From positions 186,001 to 250,000 of the forward strand of contig NZ_LBJC01000024.1 in NCBI RefSeq assembly GCF_004114535.1: a stretch of DNA of 64,000 bases, read 5' to 3'. Position numbers and translations under genes: made by a program. Shown here in pieces: positions 37,371-44,501 of the stretch (position 1 is its first letter; every line of letters starts with the position of its first letter). A model generated the notes under the pieces. That model did no database searches. It saw nothing but the letters and a program-made list of their open reading frames with translations, and was not told where the DNA came from. This DNA comes from Bradyrhizobium nanningense (GTDB taxonomy: Bacteria > Pseudomonadota > Alphaproteobacteria > Rhizobiales > Xanthobacteraceae).

Positions 37371-38006
37371 GTGGCGATCGAGGCTGTGATCTTTGATTTT
37401 GGCGGCGTGCTGACGAGCTCGCCGTTCGAGGCGTTCGCGCGGTTCGAGACGGCGCGCGGCCTGCCCGTCGATATCATCCGGCGCACCAACGCCGCCAACC
37501 ATCTGGAAAACGCCTGGGCCAGGTTCGAGCGCGCCGAGGTCGATATCGAGACGTTCGATCGTCTGTTTGCCGAGGAATCGCTGGCACTCGGCGCTGAGGT
37601 GCGCGGCCGCGAGGTGCTGCCGCTGCTGCAGGGCGACCTCCGCCCCGAGATGGTCGAGGCCTTGAAGCGCATCAAGGCGCAATTCAAGACCGGCTGCATT
37701 ACCAACAATCTGCCGGCCAATGCCATTGGCAGCATGACGGGGCGATCGCTTTATATCGCCGAGGTCATGGTGCTGTTCGATCACGTGATCGAATCCGCCA
37801 AGATCGGCCTGCGCAAGCCTGACCCGCGCATCTACAAGATGATGGTGGAGACGCTGAAGGTCGATCCGGACAACTGCGTCTATCTCGACGATCTCGGCGT
37901 CAATCTGAAGCCCGCGCGCGAGATGGGCATGACCACGATCAAGGTGACCAGTGGCGCGCAGGCGATCGCCGAGCTTGAAAAGGCGACAGGCCTGAAGCTG
38001 GGGTAG
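37371..38006 (+). CDS. HAD-superfamily hydrolase (epoxide hydrolase N-terminal phosphatase-like)
   Basis: A 211-residue HAD phosphatase of the subfamily seen as the N-terminal domain of soluble epoxide hydrolase and in ACAD10. The nucleophile motif is D-F-G-G-V near residue 9-13 (the second acid of DxD is replaced by glycine, as in this subfamily), then T-N-N-L in motif II, K in R-K-P-D-P-R-I-Y, and motif IV Y-L-D-D-L-G-V-N. The start is GTG at 37371 with a purine-rich GGGCAGGA before it. A role linked to the downstream methylthioribose genes is not supported by sequence. Confidence 0.85.
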   Translation: MAIEAVIFDFGGVLTSSPFEAFARFETARGLPVDIIRRTNAANHLENAWARFERAEVDIETFDRLFAEESLALGAEVRGREVLPLLQGDLRPEMVEALKRIKAQFKTGCITNNLPANAIGSMTGRSLYIAEVMVLFDHVIESAKIGLRKPDPRIYKMMVETLKVDPDNCVYLDDLGVNLKPAREMGMTTIKVTSGAQAIAELEKATGLKLG

Positions 38007-38014
38007 TCGTTCCT

Positions 38015-38100
38015 CGTCATTGCGAGCGAAGCGAAGCAATCCAGAATCCCGCCACGGCGACAGTCTGGATTGCTTCGTCGCAAGGGCTCCTCGCAATGAT
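38015..38100. repeat. Dispersed palindromic repeat, family B, copy 3
   Basis: CGTCATTGCGAGCGAAGCG at left, CTCCTCGCAATGATG at right, inner GCAATCCAGA / TCTGGATTGC. It begins eight bases after the HAD stop. Confidence 0.88.
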
Positions 38101-38135
38101 GGTGGGAACGATCTCGCCTGGCAGGTCGACGGGCT

Positions 38136-38212
38136 GTAGGGTGGGCGAAGCGAAGCGTGCCCACCACAAGCAGGTGGTGGGCACGGCGCTTCCGCGCCTT
38201 TGTCCACCCTAC
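38136..38212. repeat. Dispersed palindromic repeat, family A, copy 4
   Basis: GTAGGGTGGGCGAAGCGAAG and CGCCTTTGTCCACCCTAC ends with GTGCCCACCAC / GTGGTGGGCAC inner arms. It is in tandem with the family B copy, both inside the space between the convergent HAD and mtnA genes. Confidence 0.9.
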
Positions 38213-38217
38213 GAGAG

Positions 38218-39324
38218 CTATTTCGCCGCGGACGCGATGCGCTCCGGGAATGCCGCCGCCAGCGCGGCACGATCGGGCTTGAGCACGCCGCGCTCGGTGA
38301 TGAGGCCGGTGACAAGCCGCGCCGGCGTCACGTCGAAGGCATAGTTCGCGACCGGCGAGCCCTCGGGCACGATGCGCACCGTCTCCAGCCGGCCGTCCGC
38401 GGTGCGGCCGGTCATATCGGTAACCTCAGCGCCGCTGCGCTGCTCGATCGGGATGTCGCGAATGCCGTCATGGACGGCGAAATCGATCGTCGGCGAGGGC
38501 AGCGCGACGTAGAACGGCACGTTATTGTCGTGCGCGGCCAGCGCCTTGAGATAGGTGCCGATCTTGTTGCAGACGTCGCCATTGGCGGCGACGCGGTCGG
38601 TGCCGACGATGGCGAGATCGACCAAGCCGTGCTGCATCAGGTGGCCGCCGGTGTTGTCCGGGATCACCGTGTGCGGCACGCCGTGATGACCGAGCTCCCA
38701 GGCGGTGAGCGAGGCGCCCTGATTGCGCGGACGCGTCTCGTCGACCCAGACATGGATCTTGATGCCGCGCTCATGCGCAAGATAGATCGGCGCCGTCGCG
38801 GTCCCCCAGTCGACCGTAGCGAGCCAGCCGGCATTGCAATGGGTCAGCACGTTGACCGTCTCGCCCGGCTTCTTCGCTGCGATCGCCTCGATCAGCTTCA
38901 GGCCGTTGTCGGCGATGCCACGATTGATCTCGACATCCTGCTCGACGATCTCGTCAGCGCGCGCGTAGGCTACCTCGGCCCGCTCGAGCGGGTCGATCGG
39001 CGCAAGCGTCGCGCGCATCTCGTCCAGCGCCCATTTCAGATTGATCGCTGTCGGCCGCGCCACCACGAGCGTGTCGTAAGCACGCTTCAGGCCGGCGTCG
39101 GAGGCGTCCTCGCGCATGGCGAGCGCCATGCCATAGGCCGCGGTCGCGCCGATCAGCGGCGCGCCGCGCACCAGCATGTCGCGGATTGCGACGGCTGCGT
39201 CTTCGCATGAGGTCAGCTTCGCGACGACGAACTCATGCGGCAGCCGGCGCTGATCGATCGCGCCGACCGACCAGCCATCGCGTTCGCGCCAGATGCTGCG
39301 GAAATGCCTGCCGTCGACCTTCAT
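38218..39324 (-). CDS. mtnA: S-methyl-5-thioribose-1-phosphate isomerase
   Basis: A 368-residue enzyme of the eIF2B-like MtnA family that converts methylthioribose-1-phosphate to methylthioribulose-1-phosphate. Conserved pieces: V-R-G-A-P-L-I-G near residue 50, the catalytic cysteine region T-H-C-N-A-G near 160, and the catalytic aspartate region G-T-D-R-V-A-A-N-G-D. It follows mtnP by 18 bases in one operon; together they carry out the first two salvage steps for methylthioadenosine. Confidence 0.94.
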   Translation of the reverse strand: MKVDGRHFRSIWRERDGWSVGAIDQRRLPHEFVVAKLTSCEDAAVAIRDMLVRGAPLIGATAAYGMALAMREDASDAGLKRAYDTLVVARPTAINLKWALDEMRATLAPIDPLERAEVAYARADEIVEQDVEINRGIADNGLKLIEAIAAKKPGETVNVLTHCNAGWLATVDWGTATAPIYLAHERGIKIHVWVDETRPRNQGASLTAWELGHHGVPHTVIPDNTGGHLMQHGLVDLAIVGTDRVAANGDVCNKIGTYLKALAAHDNNVPFYVALPSPTIDFAVHDGIRDIPIEQRSGAEVTDMTGRTADGRLETVRIVPEGSPVANYAFDVTPARLVTGLITERGVLKPDRAALAAAFPERIASAAK

Positions 39325-39342
39325 GGCATTCTGCCTTTCGTC

Positions 39343-40218
39343 TCACGCCCGCAGCACGCGCCCCGCCACCGCGTCGAGCTTCCTAAGGAGCTCCGGATCG
39401 CGCGCCTCGGGCGCCGTGATCAGCGCGGTGTCGAGCGCACGGTCCGAGCCGATCGGGCACGGCTCGTGCTCGCGCGGAAGATCCTTTGCCAGCCGCGCCA
39501 CCAGCGCCTTCGCCTTGTCGGCGTTCGACGTCAAGACGCGGATGATGTCCTGCACCGTGACGGCATCGTGGTCGGGATGCCAGCAATCGAAATCCGTCAC
39601 CATCGCAACCGTGGCGTAACAGATCTCCGCCTCGCGTGCGAGCTTCGCCTCGGGCATGTTGGTCATGCCGATCACGGAATAGCCCAGCGTCTTGTAGGTC
39701 ATGCTCTCGGCGTAGGTGGAGAATTGTGGCCCCTCCATGCAGACATAGGTTCCGCCGCGCGCAATCGCGATGCCCTCCGCTTCGGCGGCCGTGGCGAGGT
39801 GGATGCGCAACCGCGGCGAGACCGGATGCGCCATCGACACATGCGCGACGCAGCCCTTGCCGAAGAACGAGCTCTCCCGCTTGTGGGTACGGTCGACGAA
39901 CTGATCGACGAGCACAAAGGTGCCGGGCGGCATCTCCTCTTTGAACGAGCCGCAGGCGGATAGCGAGATCAGGTCGGTGACACCGGCGCGCTTCAGCACG
40001 TCGATATTGGCGCGATAGTTGATGTCGGAGGGCGACAGCCGGTGACCCCTGTCGTGCCGCGGCAGGAACACGATCGGCAGGCCGGCGATGGTGCCGCGCC
40101 TTAAGGGAGCCGACGGCTCGCCCCAAGGGCTGCTGATCACCTCTTCGCGCGCGCCCTCGAGGCCCGGCAGATCGTAGATGCCTGAACCGCCGATGATGCC
40201 CAATACCGCCTGCGCCAT
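39343..40218 (-). CDS. mtnP: S-methyl-5'-thioadenosine phosphorylase
   Basis: A 291-residue PNP-family phosphorylase that splits methylthioadenosine into adenine and methylthioribose-1-phosphate. Motifs: I-G-G-S-G-I-Y at the start, F-L-P-R-H-D-R-G-H (phosphate site), and C-M-E-G-P-Q-F-S-T (purine/ribose site); N-M-P-E-A near 195. I use ATG 40218 because GGAGCAGG stands just before it, although another in-frame ATG is 15 bases upstream. It is the first gene of the mtnPA operon. Confidence 0.93.
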   Translation of the reverse strand: MAQAVLGIIGGSGIYDLPGLEGAREEVISSPWGEPSAPLRRGTIAGLPIVFLPRHDRGHRLSPSDINYRANIDVLKRAGVTDLISLSACGSFKEEMPPGTFVLVDQFVDRTHKRESSFFGKGCVAHVSMAHPVSPRLRIHLATAAEAEGIAIARGGTYVCMEGPQFSTYAESMTYKTLGYSVIGMTNMPEAKLAREAEICYATVAMVTDFDCWHPDHDAVTVQDIIRVLTSNADKAKALVARLAKDLPREHEPCPIGSDRALDTALITAPEARDPELLRKLDAVAGRVLRA

Positions 40219-40344
40219 GCCTGCTCCACCCATCCGCCACGTGCGAGATGGCTAAGCTATGCCAGTTTTGCGGCGGTTTTGGAACGGGGGGTAGTGGGAA
40301 GATGCTGGTGCTGCGAGGGGCAAAGCGCGGACCTCGTACACGGT

Positions 40345-40370
40345 GTCGTCCCTGCGAACGCAGGGACGAC
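40345..40370. repeat. Perfect hairpin GTCGTCCCTGCG/CGCAGGGACGAC
   Basis: Twelve perfect pairs with a two-base centre. It is the short form of the repeats at 44269 and 53273 (family F). It lies at the 3' side of the leftward acyl carrier protein gene and could end its transcript. Confidence 0.85.
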
Positions 40371-40393
40371 CCGGGGAGAGATCGGGGCTCTAG

Positions 40394-40666
40394 TCAAGCC
40401 GCGTTCGCCAGCCGCAACTGAGTCGCCACCATCCGCTCCAGCGTCTCGACGGACTGGAAATTCTCCGGCGTGATCTCCGACTGCGGGATGGTGAAGTCGA
40501 ACTCGGCTTCCACGCCGAGCATCAGATTGACCATGTCCATCGAGGTCAGACCGGCATCGACCAGCTTGGCGGACGGCGTGACGTCGGCGCTGAGCGAATT
40601 CTGTTCGAGGATGCCCTTCACCAGCTTGATGATGCGATTGCGCAATTCGGTATCAAAGGCCTGCAT
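40394..40666 (-). CDS. Acyl/aminoacyl carrier protein
   Basis: A 90-residue carrier protein. The four-helix fold and the phosphopantetheine attachment site are clear: S42 in D-A-G-L-T-S-M-D-M-V; the usual D-S-L is replaced by T-S-M, as in carrier proteins outside fatty acid synthesis. The C-terminal half has F-D-F-T-I-P-Q-S-E-I. ATG at 40666 (GGGAAT upstream) is preferred over TTG two codons earlier. It is divergent from the dehydrogenase and amino acid:[carrier protein] ligase genes and is the likely substrate of that ligase. It is not the FabD/FabF-linked AcpP of lipid synthesis. Confidence 0.88.
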   Translation of the reverse strand: MQAFDTELRNRIIKLVKGILEQNSLSADVTPSAKLVDAGLTSMDMVNLMLGVEAEFDFTIPQSEITPENFQSVETLERMVATQLRLANAA

Positions 40667-40672
40667 CGGCAA

Positions 40673-41022
40673 ATTCCCGTCTGTCTGTCAAAAATCGGAC
40701 CGGCTTCCGGCTACAATGGGCATGGCCTGCCGATCCCGCAATGGAGAGCACCATTACTTCGCGTTTCTTAGTAAACGATGACTCAGATTGTCTGGAATTC
40801 GGGCTTCTTCCAGAATCCTAACGCGATGCTGGAAAATCGGGTGGTGCAAACAACCCGACCTTAACTGTTCATTCGGAATTGGCCTTTGTTTACCCTCTAT
40901 TTCATCGACGAATTTGAATTAAATCCGTAGCCTCGTCTCACAAGCAAAGATGACCGGAGGATCGCCGGCGGCATCGCGAATGATGCCGGCGATCTCGAAC
41001 GGCAAACCGGAGGCGGACGAGT
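40673..41022. promoter_or_regulatory. Divergent control region of the carrier-protein cluster
   Basis: About 350 bases without a gene, richer in A+T than the surroundings. It holds an inverted repeat, TCTGGAA (40791-40797) and TTCCAGA (40808-40814), with a 10-base spacer, placed about 125 bases upstream of the carrier protein start and 210 bases upstream of the dehydrogenase start. I find no clear -35/-10 or sigma-54 match. It should carry both promoters. Confidence 0.5.
40791..40814. promoter_or_regulatory. Inverted repeat in the carrier-protein control region
   Basis: TCTGGAA and TTCCAGA, seven perfect pairs with a 10-base spacer, so the half-site centres are 17 bases apart (between 1.5 and 2 helical turns). 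It could be a binding site for a dimeric regulator, but no regulator gene is next to it. Confidence 0.4.
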
Positions 41023-42240
41023 ATGAACGTGCGTGAAGTGGTCCTCACTGTCGACGAAACGCAGACGAGCTTCCTCGAGCAGGGTCCCTCCCTGATCGAG
41101 CGTGCCGCCCGGACCGCCGCTGCGGCGGCGGCCGACGCGGACGAGGTCGATCGCGACGCCCGCTTCCCGCACAAGGCTTTCGAGGTCGCGCGCGAGCAGA
41201 AGCTGCTCGGCGTCATGATCCCGGTCGAGTTCGGCGGCTTCGGCGCCTCCATCTACGACGTCACGGACATCTGCTACGCGCTCGGACGCGCCTGCGCCTC
41301 GACCGCGATGATCTACGCGATGCACCAGACCAAGGTCGCCTGCATCATCAGGCACGGCCACGGCATCCCGTGGATGGAAACCATGATGCGCCGGGTTGCC
41401 CGCGACCAGTGGCTGCTCGCCTCCTCCACCACCGAAGGCCAAAACGGCGGCAACATCCGCGCCAGCGCCGCTGCCGTCGACCACGCCGGCGACACCGTCT
41501 CGCTGGTGCGCGATGCCACCGTGATCTCCTACGGCGCCGAGGCCGATGGTCTCGTCACCATCGCCCGTCGCGCCACCGATGCCGCCGCCTCCGACCAGGT
41601 GCTGCTGGCACTCGCCAAGGACGACTATTCGCTGAAGCGGACGCTGGGCTGGGAAACGCTCGGCATGCGCGGCACCTGCTCGACCGGGTTCGAGCTGAAG
41701 GTCGATTGCCCCGCCGACCGCGTCTTCCCGGAATCCTATGACAAGATCCACGCCCAGACCATGACGCCGTTCGCGCATCTGTGCTGGTCGTCGGCCTGGG
41801 CCGGCATCGCCGCAGCTGCCGTGACCCGCGCGCAAGCCTTCATCCGTAAGGCGGCCCGCAGCTCAGGCGGCCAGATGCCGCCGGCCGCGGCCCATTTCAC
41901 CGCTGCCAAGATGTCGCTGGCAAGACTGCGCGCGCTGTTGTCGGCCAATGTCGATGCCTTTGCGCGCGCCGAGCATGACGAGCGCGCGCTCGGCTCGCTC
42001 GACTTCCAATCCTCGATCACGCTGCTGAAGGTGCAGGCCTCCGAGCTCGCGGTCGAGACCGTGATGCATGCGATGCGCACGGCCGGCCTCTCCGGCTACC
42101 GCAACGACGGCGAGTTCACCATGGGCCGGCACCTCCGCGACGTGCTGTCGTCTCCGATCATGATCAACAACGACCGCATTCTGGCCAATGCCGCGACATC
42201 GACGCTGATGAGCGGCGTGCCGACAAGCCTTCGCGACTAA
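41023..42240 (+). CDS. Acyl-CoA dehydrogenase family flavoprotein (probable carrier-protein-linked)
   Basis: A 405-residue protein with the acyl-CoA dehydrogenase fold. The N-terminal helical region has P-V-E-F-G-G-F-G-A; the FAD/beta region has S-S-T-T-E-G-Q-N-G-G-N instead of the usual T-E-P-x-x-G-S-D, and G-M-R-G-T-C-S in the substrate loop. The C-terminal catalytic E-G-T motif is absent (M-I-N-N-D-R-I there). These changes suggest an unusual substrate rather than a fatty acyl-CoA. It is 54 bases upstream of the amino acid:[carrier protein] ligase, so oxidation of an aminoacyl group on the carrier is plausible, as for prolyl-carrier oxidases in pyrrole biosynthesis. Confidence 0.82.
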   Translation: MNVREVVLTVDETQTSFLEQGPSLIERAARTAAAAAADADEVDRDARFPHKAFEVAREQKLLGVMIPVEFGGFGASIYDVTDICYALGRACASTAMIYAMHQTKVACIIRHGHGIPWMETMMRRVARDQWLLASSTTEGQNGGNIRASAAAVDHAGDTVSLVRDATVISYGAEADGLVTIARRATDAAASDQVLLALAKDDYSLKRTLGWETLGMRGTCSTGFELKVDCPADRVFPESYDKIHAQTMTPFAHLCWSSAWAGIAAAAVTRAQAFIRKAARSSGGQMPPAAAHFTAAKMSLARLRALLSANVDAFARAEHDERALGSLDFQSSITLLKVQASELAVETVMHAMRTAGLSGYRNDGEFTMGRHLRDVLSSPIMINNDRILANAATSTLMSGVPTSLRD

Positions 42241-42294
42241 GTGCTTGGCGACTGAACCAACAAGAACAATTTTGAGATAGCAGGATATCGAATC

Positions 42295-43275
42295 ATGAAC
42301 ATTGCCGTCCTCCCCGATTCGCCCGCGACCGCGCCGCAGACGATCGATCCGCTCGATCATCTCGCCGACAAGCTGTTCCATCGGATGGGTGCCGACGGCG
42401 TCTATGCCCGCACTGCGCTCTATGAAGGCGTCGTCGAGAAGCTGGCCGCGCTGATCACCGGCCATCGCGAGACCGTCACCGAGGTGATGCGCTTCCCGCC
42501 GGTGATGAGCCGGGCTCAGCTGGAGAAATCCGGCTACCTCAAGAGCTTTCCGAACCTGCTCGGCTGCGTTTGCGGCCTGCACGGGACCGAGCGCGAGATC
42601 AACGCCGCGGTGAGCCGCTTCGATGCCGGCGGCGACTGGACCACCTCGCTGTCGCCCGCCGACCTCGTGCTGTCGCCCGCCGCCTGCTATCCGGTCTATC
42701 CGATCGCGGCGAGCCGCGGCCCCCTGCCGAAGGGTGGTTTGCGTTTCGACGTTGCAGCGGATTGCTTCCGCCGTGAGCCGTCAAAGCATCTCGACCGGCT
42801 GCAATCGTTCCGGATGCGCGAATATGTCTGTATCGGCAGCCCCGACGACGTCGCCGATTTTCGCGAGCGCTGGATGGTGCGGGCGCAGAAGATCGCGACC
42901 GACCTCGGCCTCACCTTCCGCGTCGATTATGCCAGCGACCCGTTCTTCGGCCGCGTCGGCCAGATGAAGGCGGTGAGCCAGAAGCAGCAGCAGCTCAAGT
43001 TCGAGCTCCTCATTCCGCTGCGCTCGGAAGAGCAGCCGACGGCCTGCATGAGCTTCAATTATCACCGCGAGCATTTCGGCACCACCTGGGGCATTCGGGA
43101 CGCCAATGGCGAGCCGGCGCACACGGGCTGCGTCGCTTTCGGCATGGACCGGCTCGCGGTCGCCATGTTCCACACCCACGGCACCGACCTTTCGGCCTGG
43201 CCCGCCGGGGTGCGGGAGATCATGGGCATGCAGCCGTCGGCGACGGTCGGCGCCCATGGCGAAGGCTGGCGCTAA
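42295..43275 (+). CDS. Amino acid:[carrier protein] ligase (SerRS-like class II synthetase homologue)
   Basis: A 326-residue homologue of the seryl-tRNA synthetase catalytic core without the tRNA-binding arm. Motif 2 is recognisable as C-F-R-R-E-P-S-K-H, with L-Q-S-F-R-M-R-E-Y following; motif 3 is A-F-G-M-D-R-L-A-V. Cysteines around G-C-V-C-G-L, A-A-C-Y-P and C-M-S-F-N fit the zinc-containing active site known for this group. Homologues characterised from Bradyrhizobium activate glycine or alanine with ATP and load it on the phosphopantetheine of a small carrier protein, not on tRNA. Here the carrier gene is just upstream, divergent. The physiological product is not known to me. Confidence 0.9.
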   Translation: MNIAVLPDSPATAPQTIDPLDHLADKLFHRMGADGVYARTALYEGVVEKLAALITGHRETVTEVMRFPPVMSRAQLEKSGYLKSFPNLLGCVCGLHGTEREINAAVSRFDAGGDWTTSLSPADLVLSPAACYPVYPIAASRGPLPKGGLRFDVAADCFRREPSKHLDRLQSFRMREYVCIGSPDDVADFRERWMVRAQKIATDLGLTFRVDYASDPFFGRVGQMKAVSQKQQQLKFELLIPLRSEEQPTACMSFNYHREHFGTTWGIRDANGEPAHTGCVAFGMDRLAVAMFHTHGTDLSAWPAGVREIMGMQPSATVGAHGEGWR

Positions 43276-43352
43276 GAGCATGATCCGGATCCGAAGAACC
43301 GCGTCAGCGAAAAGTGCGAAGCGGTTTTCCGAAAAGATCATGCTGAAACAAT
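43276..43352. repeat. Dispersed palindromic repeat, family G (GAGCATGATCCGG type)
   Basis: GAGCATGATC at the left and GATCATGCT at the right, with GAACCGC / GCGGTTTTC inside and the AAACAATAG tail. This form is common between genes in Bradyrhizobium and Rhodopseudomonas genomes. It begins immediately after the ligase stop codon. Confidence 0.88.
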
Positions 43353-43392
43353 AGACCAAACGAGGCCTGTCATTTCCACGGGTAAAACGAGC

Positions 43393-44268
43393 GTGATCCA
43401 CACCAAGGTCCGATGCCGCGAGATCACCGAGTCCGACGCAGACGCGATTGCGGACTTGCTGACGCGCGGCTTCGTGGGCCGCTCGCGCGATTATTGGATC
43501 CAAGGCCTGCGCCGGCAGGCCTTCCGGCCCGTGCCGGAGGGCTATCCGCGCTTCGGCTACATGCTCGACAATGACGGCACGCCGGTCGGCGTGCTGCTGC
43601 TGATCTATACGGAACGCAGGAATGGCGAAGAGACCGCCATTCAGTGCAACCTGTCGAGCTGGTATGTCGATCCGGCCTACCGCAACTACGCTCCGCTGCT
43701 GACCAAGATCGCCCAGCGGCACAAGGACGTGACTTATCTCAACATCAGCCCGGCGCCGTGGACCTGGCCGATCATTGAGACCCAGGGCTTTCGTGCCTAT
43801 TGCCGCGGCATATTCTTCTCGGTACCTGCACTGGCGCGCGTTCCGCGCTGGAGCGATATCGAGGTCGTCTCGCCTCACGCCAAGACGATCGAGGGGCTTT
43901 CCGAAGCCGAAACCGAGCTGCTGACGCGGCATGCGCGATACAATTGCCTCAGTCTGGTCTGCCGCTCGCCGCAGGGAACATTTCCCTTCATTCTGCAACC
44001 CGTGCGCATCCGCCGCGGCTTCATCGCGCCGCCTGCGATGAAGCTGATCTATTGCCGCAGCGCTGCCGAATACGCCGCCTGCGCAGGCCGTATCGGCCGG
44101 CTGCTGCTTCGGCTTGGCAAGATCGCGGTGGCGGTCGATTCCGATGGCCCGATTCCCGGCCTCGTCGGTATTTATACCGAGCGTCGCGGCCGCAAATATT
44201 TCAAAGGCCCGCATCGGCCGCAGCTCGGCGATCTCACGGATACGGAACTCGTGTTGTACGGGCCTTAA
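43393..44268 (+). CDS. GNAT-like acyltransferase, part of the carrier-protein cluster
   Basis: A 291-residue protein. The N-terminal 150 residues read like a GNAT fold (R-C-R-E-I-T-E-S-D-A-D-A-I-A-D-L-L at the start, strand S-S-W-Y-V-D-P-A-Y-R-N-Y in the acceptor region, then I-E-T-Q-G-F-R-A-Y). The C-terminal 140 residues are a second, related-looking half (A-A-C-A-G-R-I-G-R-L-L), so it may be a double-GNAT. No membrane segment. The start is GTG at 43393. It follows the amino acid:[carrier protein] ligase, separated only by a repeat, so it might transfer the carrier-bound aminoacyl product to an acceptor; that is inference. Confidence 0.65.
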   Translation: MIHTKVRCREITESDADAIADLLTRGFVGRSRDYWIQGLRRQAFRPVPEGYPRFGYMLDNDGTPVGVLLLIYTERRNGEETAIQCNLSSWYVDPAYRNYAPLLTKIAQRHKDVTYLNISPAPWTWPIIETQGFRAYCRGIFFSVPALARVPRWSDIEVVSPHAKTIEGLSEAETELLTRHARYNCLSLVCRSPQGTFPFILQPVRIRRGFIAPPAMKLIYCRSAAEYAACAGRIGRLLLRLGKIAVAVDSDGPIPGLVGIYTERRGRKYFKGPHRPQLGDLTDTELVLYGP

Positions 44269-44318
44269 GCTGTCGTCCCTGCCTAGTGCGCAATTGCGCG
44301 CTAGGCAGGGACGACAGC
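44269..44318. repeat. Perfect long hairpin, family F (CTGTCGTCCCTGCC type)
   Basis: GCTGTCGTCCCTGCCTAG and CTAGGCAGGGACGACAGC, eighteen perfect pairs around TGCGCAATTGCGCG, which is itself nearly self-complementary. It directly follows the GNAT-like gene stop and probably ends that transcript. Confidence 0.9.
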
Positions 44319-44501
44319 GGAGTTTGCCGCACGATGGCGGCCGGCTCTCGCTTGCACCTCTTCATTTCCGACACTCTCTCCATCGCCGGTCACCCTCCGT
44401 AAACTACGGCACTTAAGGGAATTTTCCGGCCTCTTCGCTACGCTCAGTGGCTGAATTAGGTTGCGTTAAGTCTATTGCTCGCCGAGATCCCGCCGATCCC
44501 C

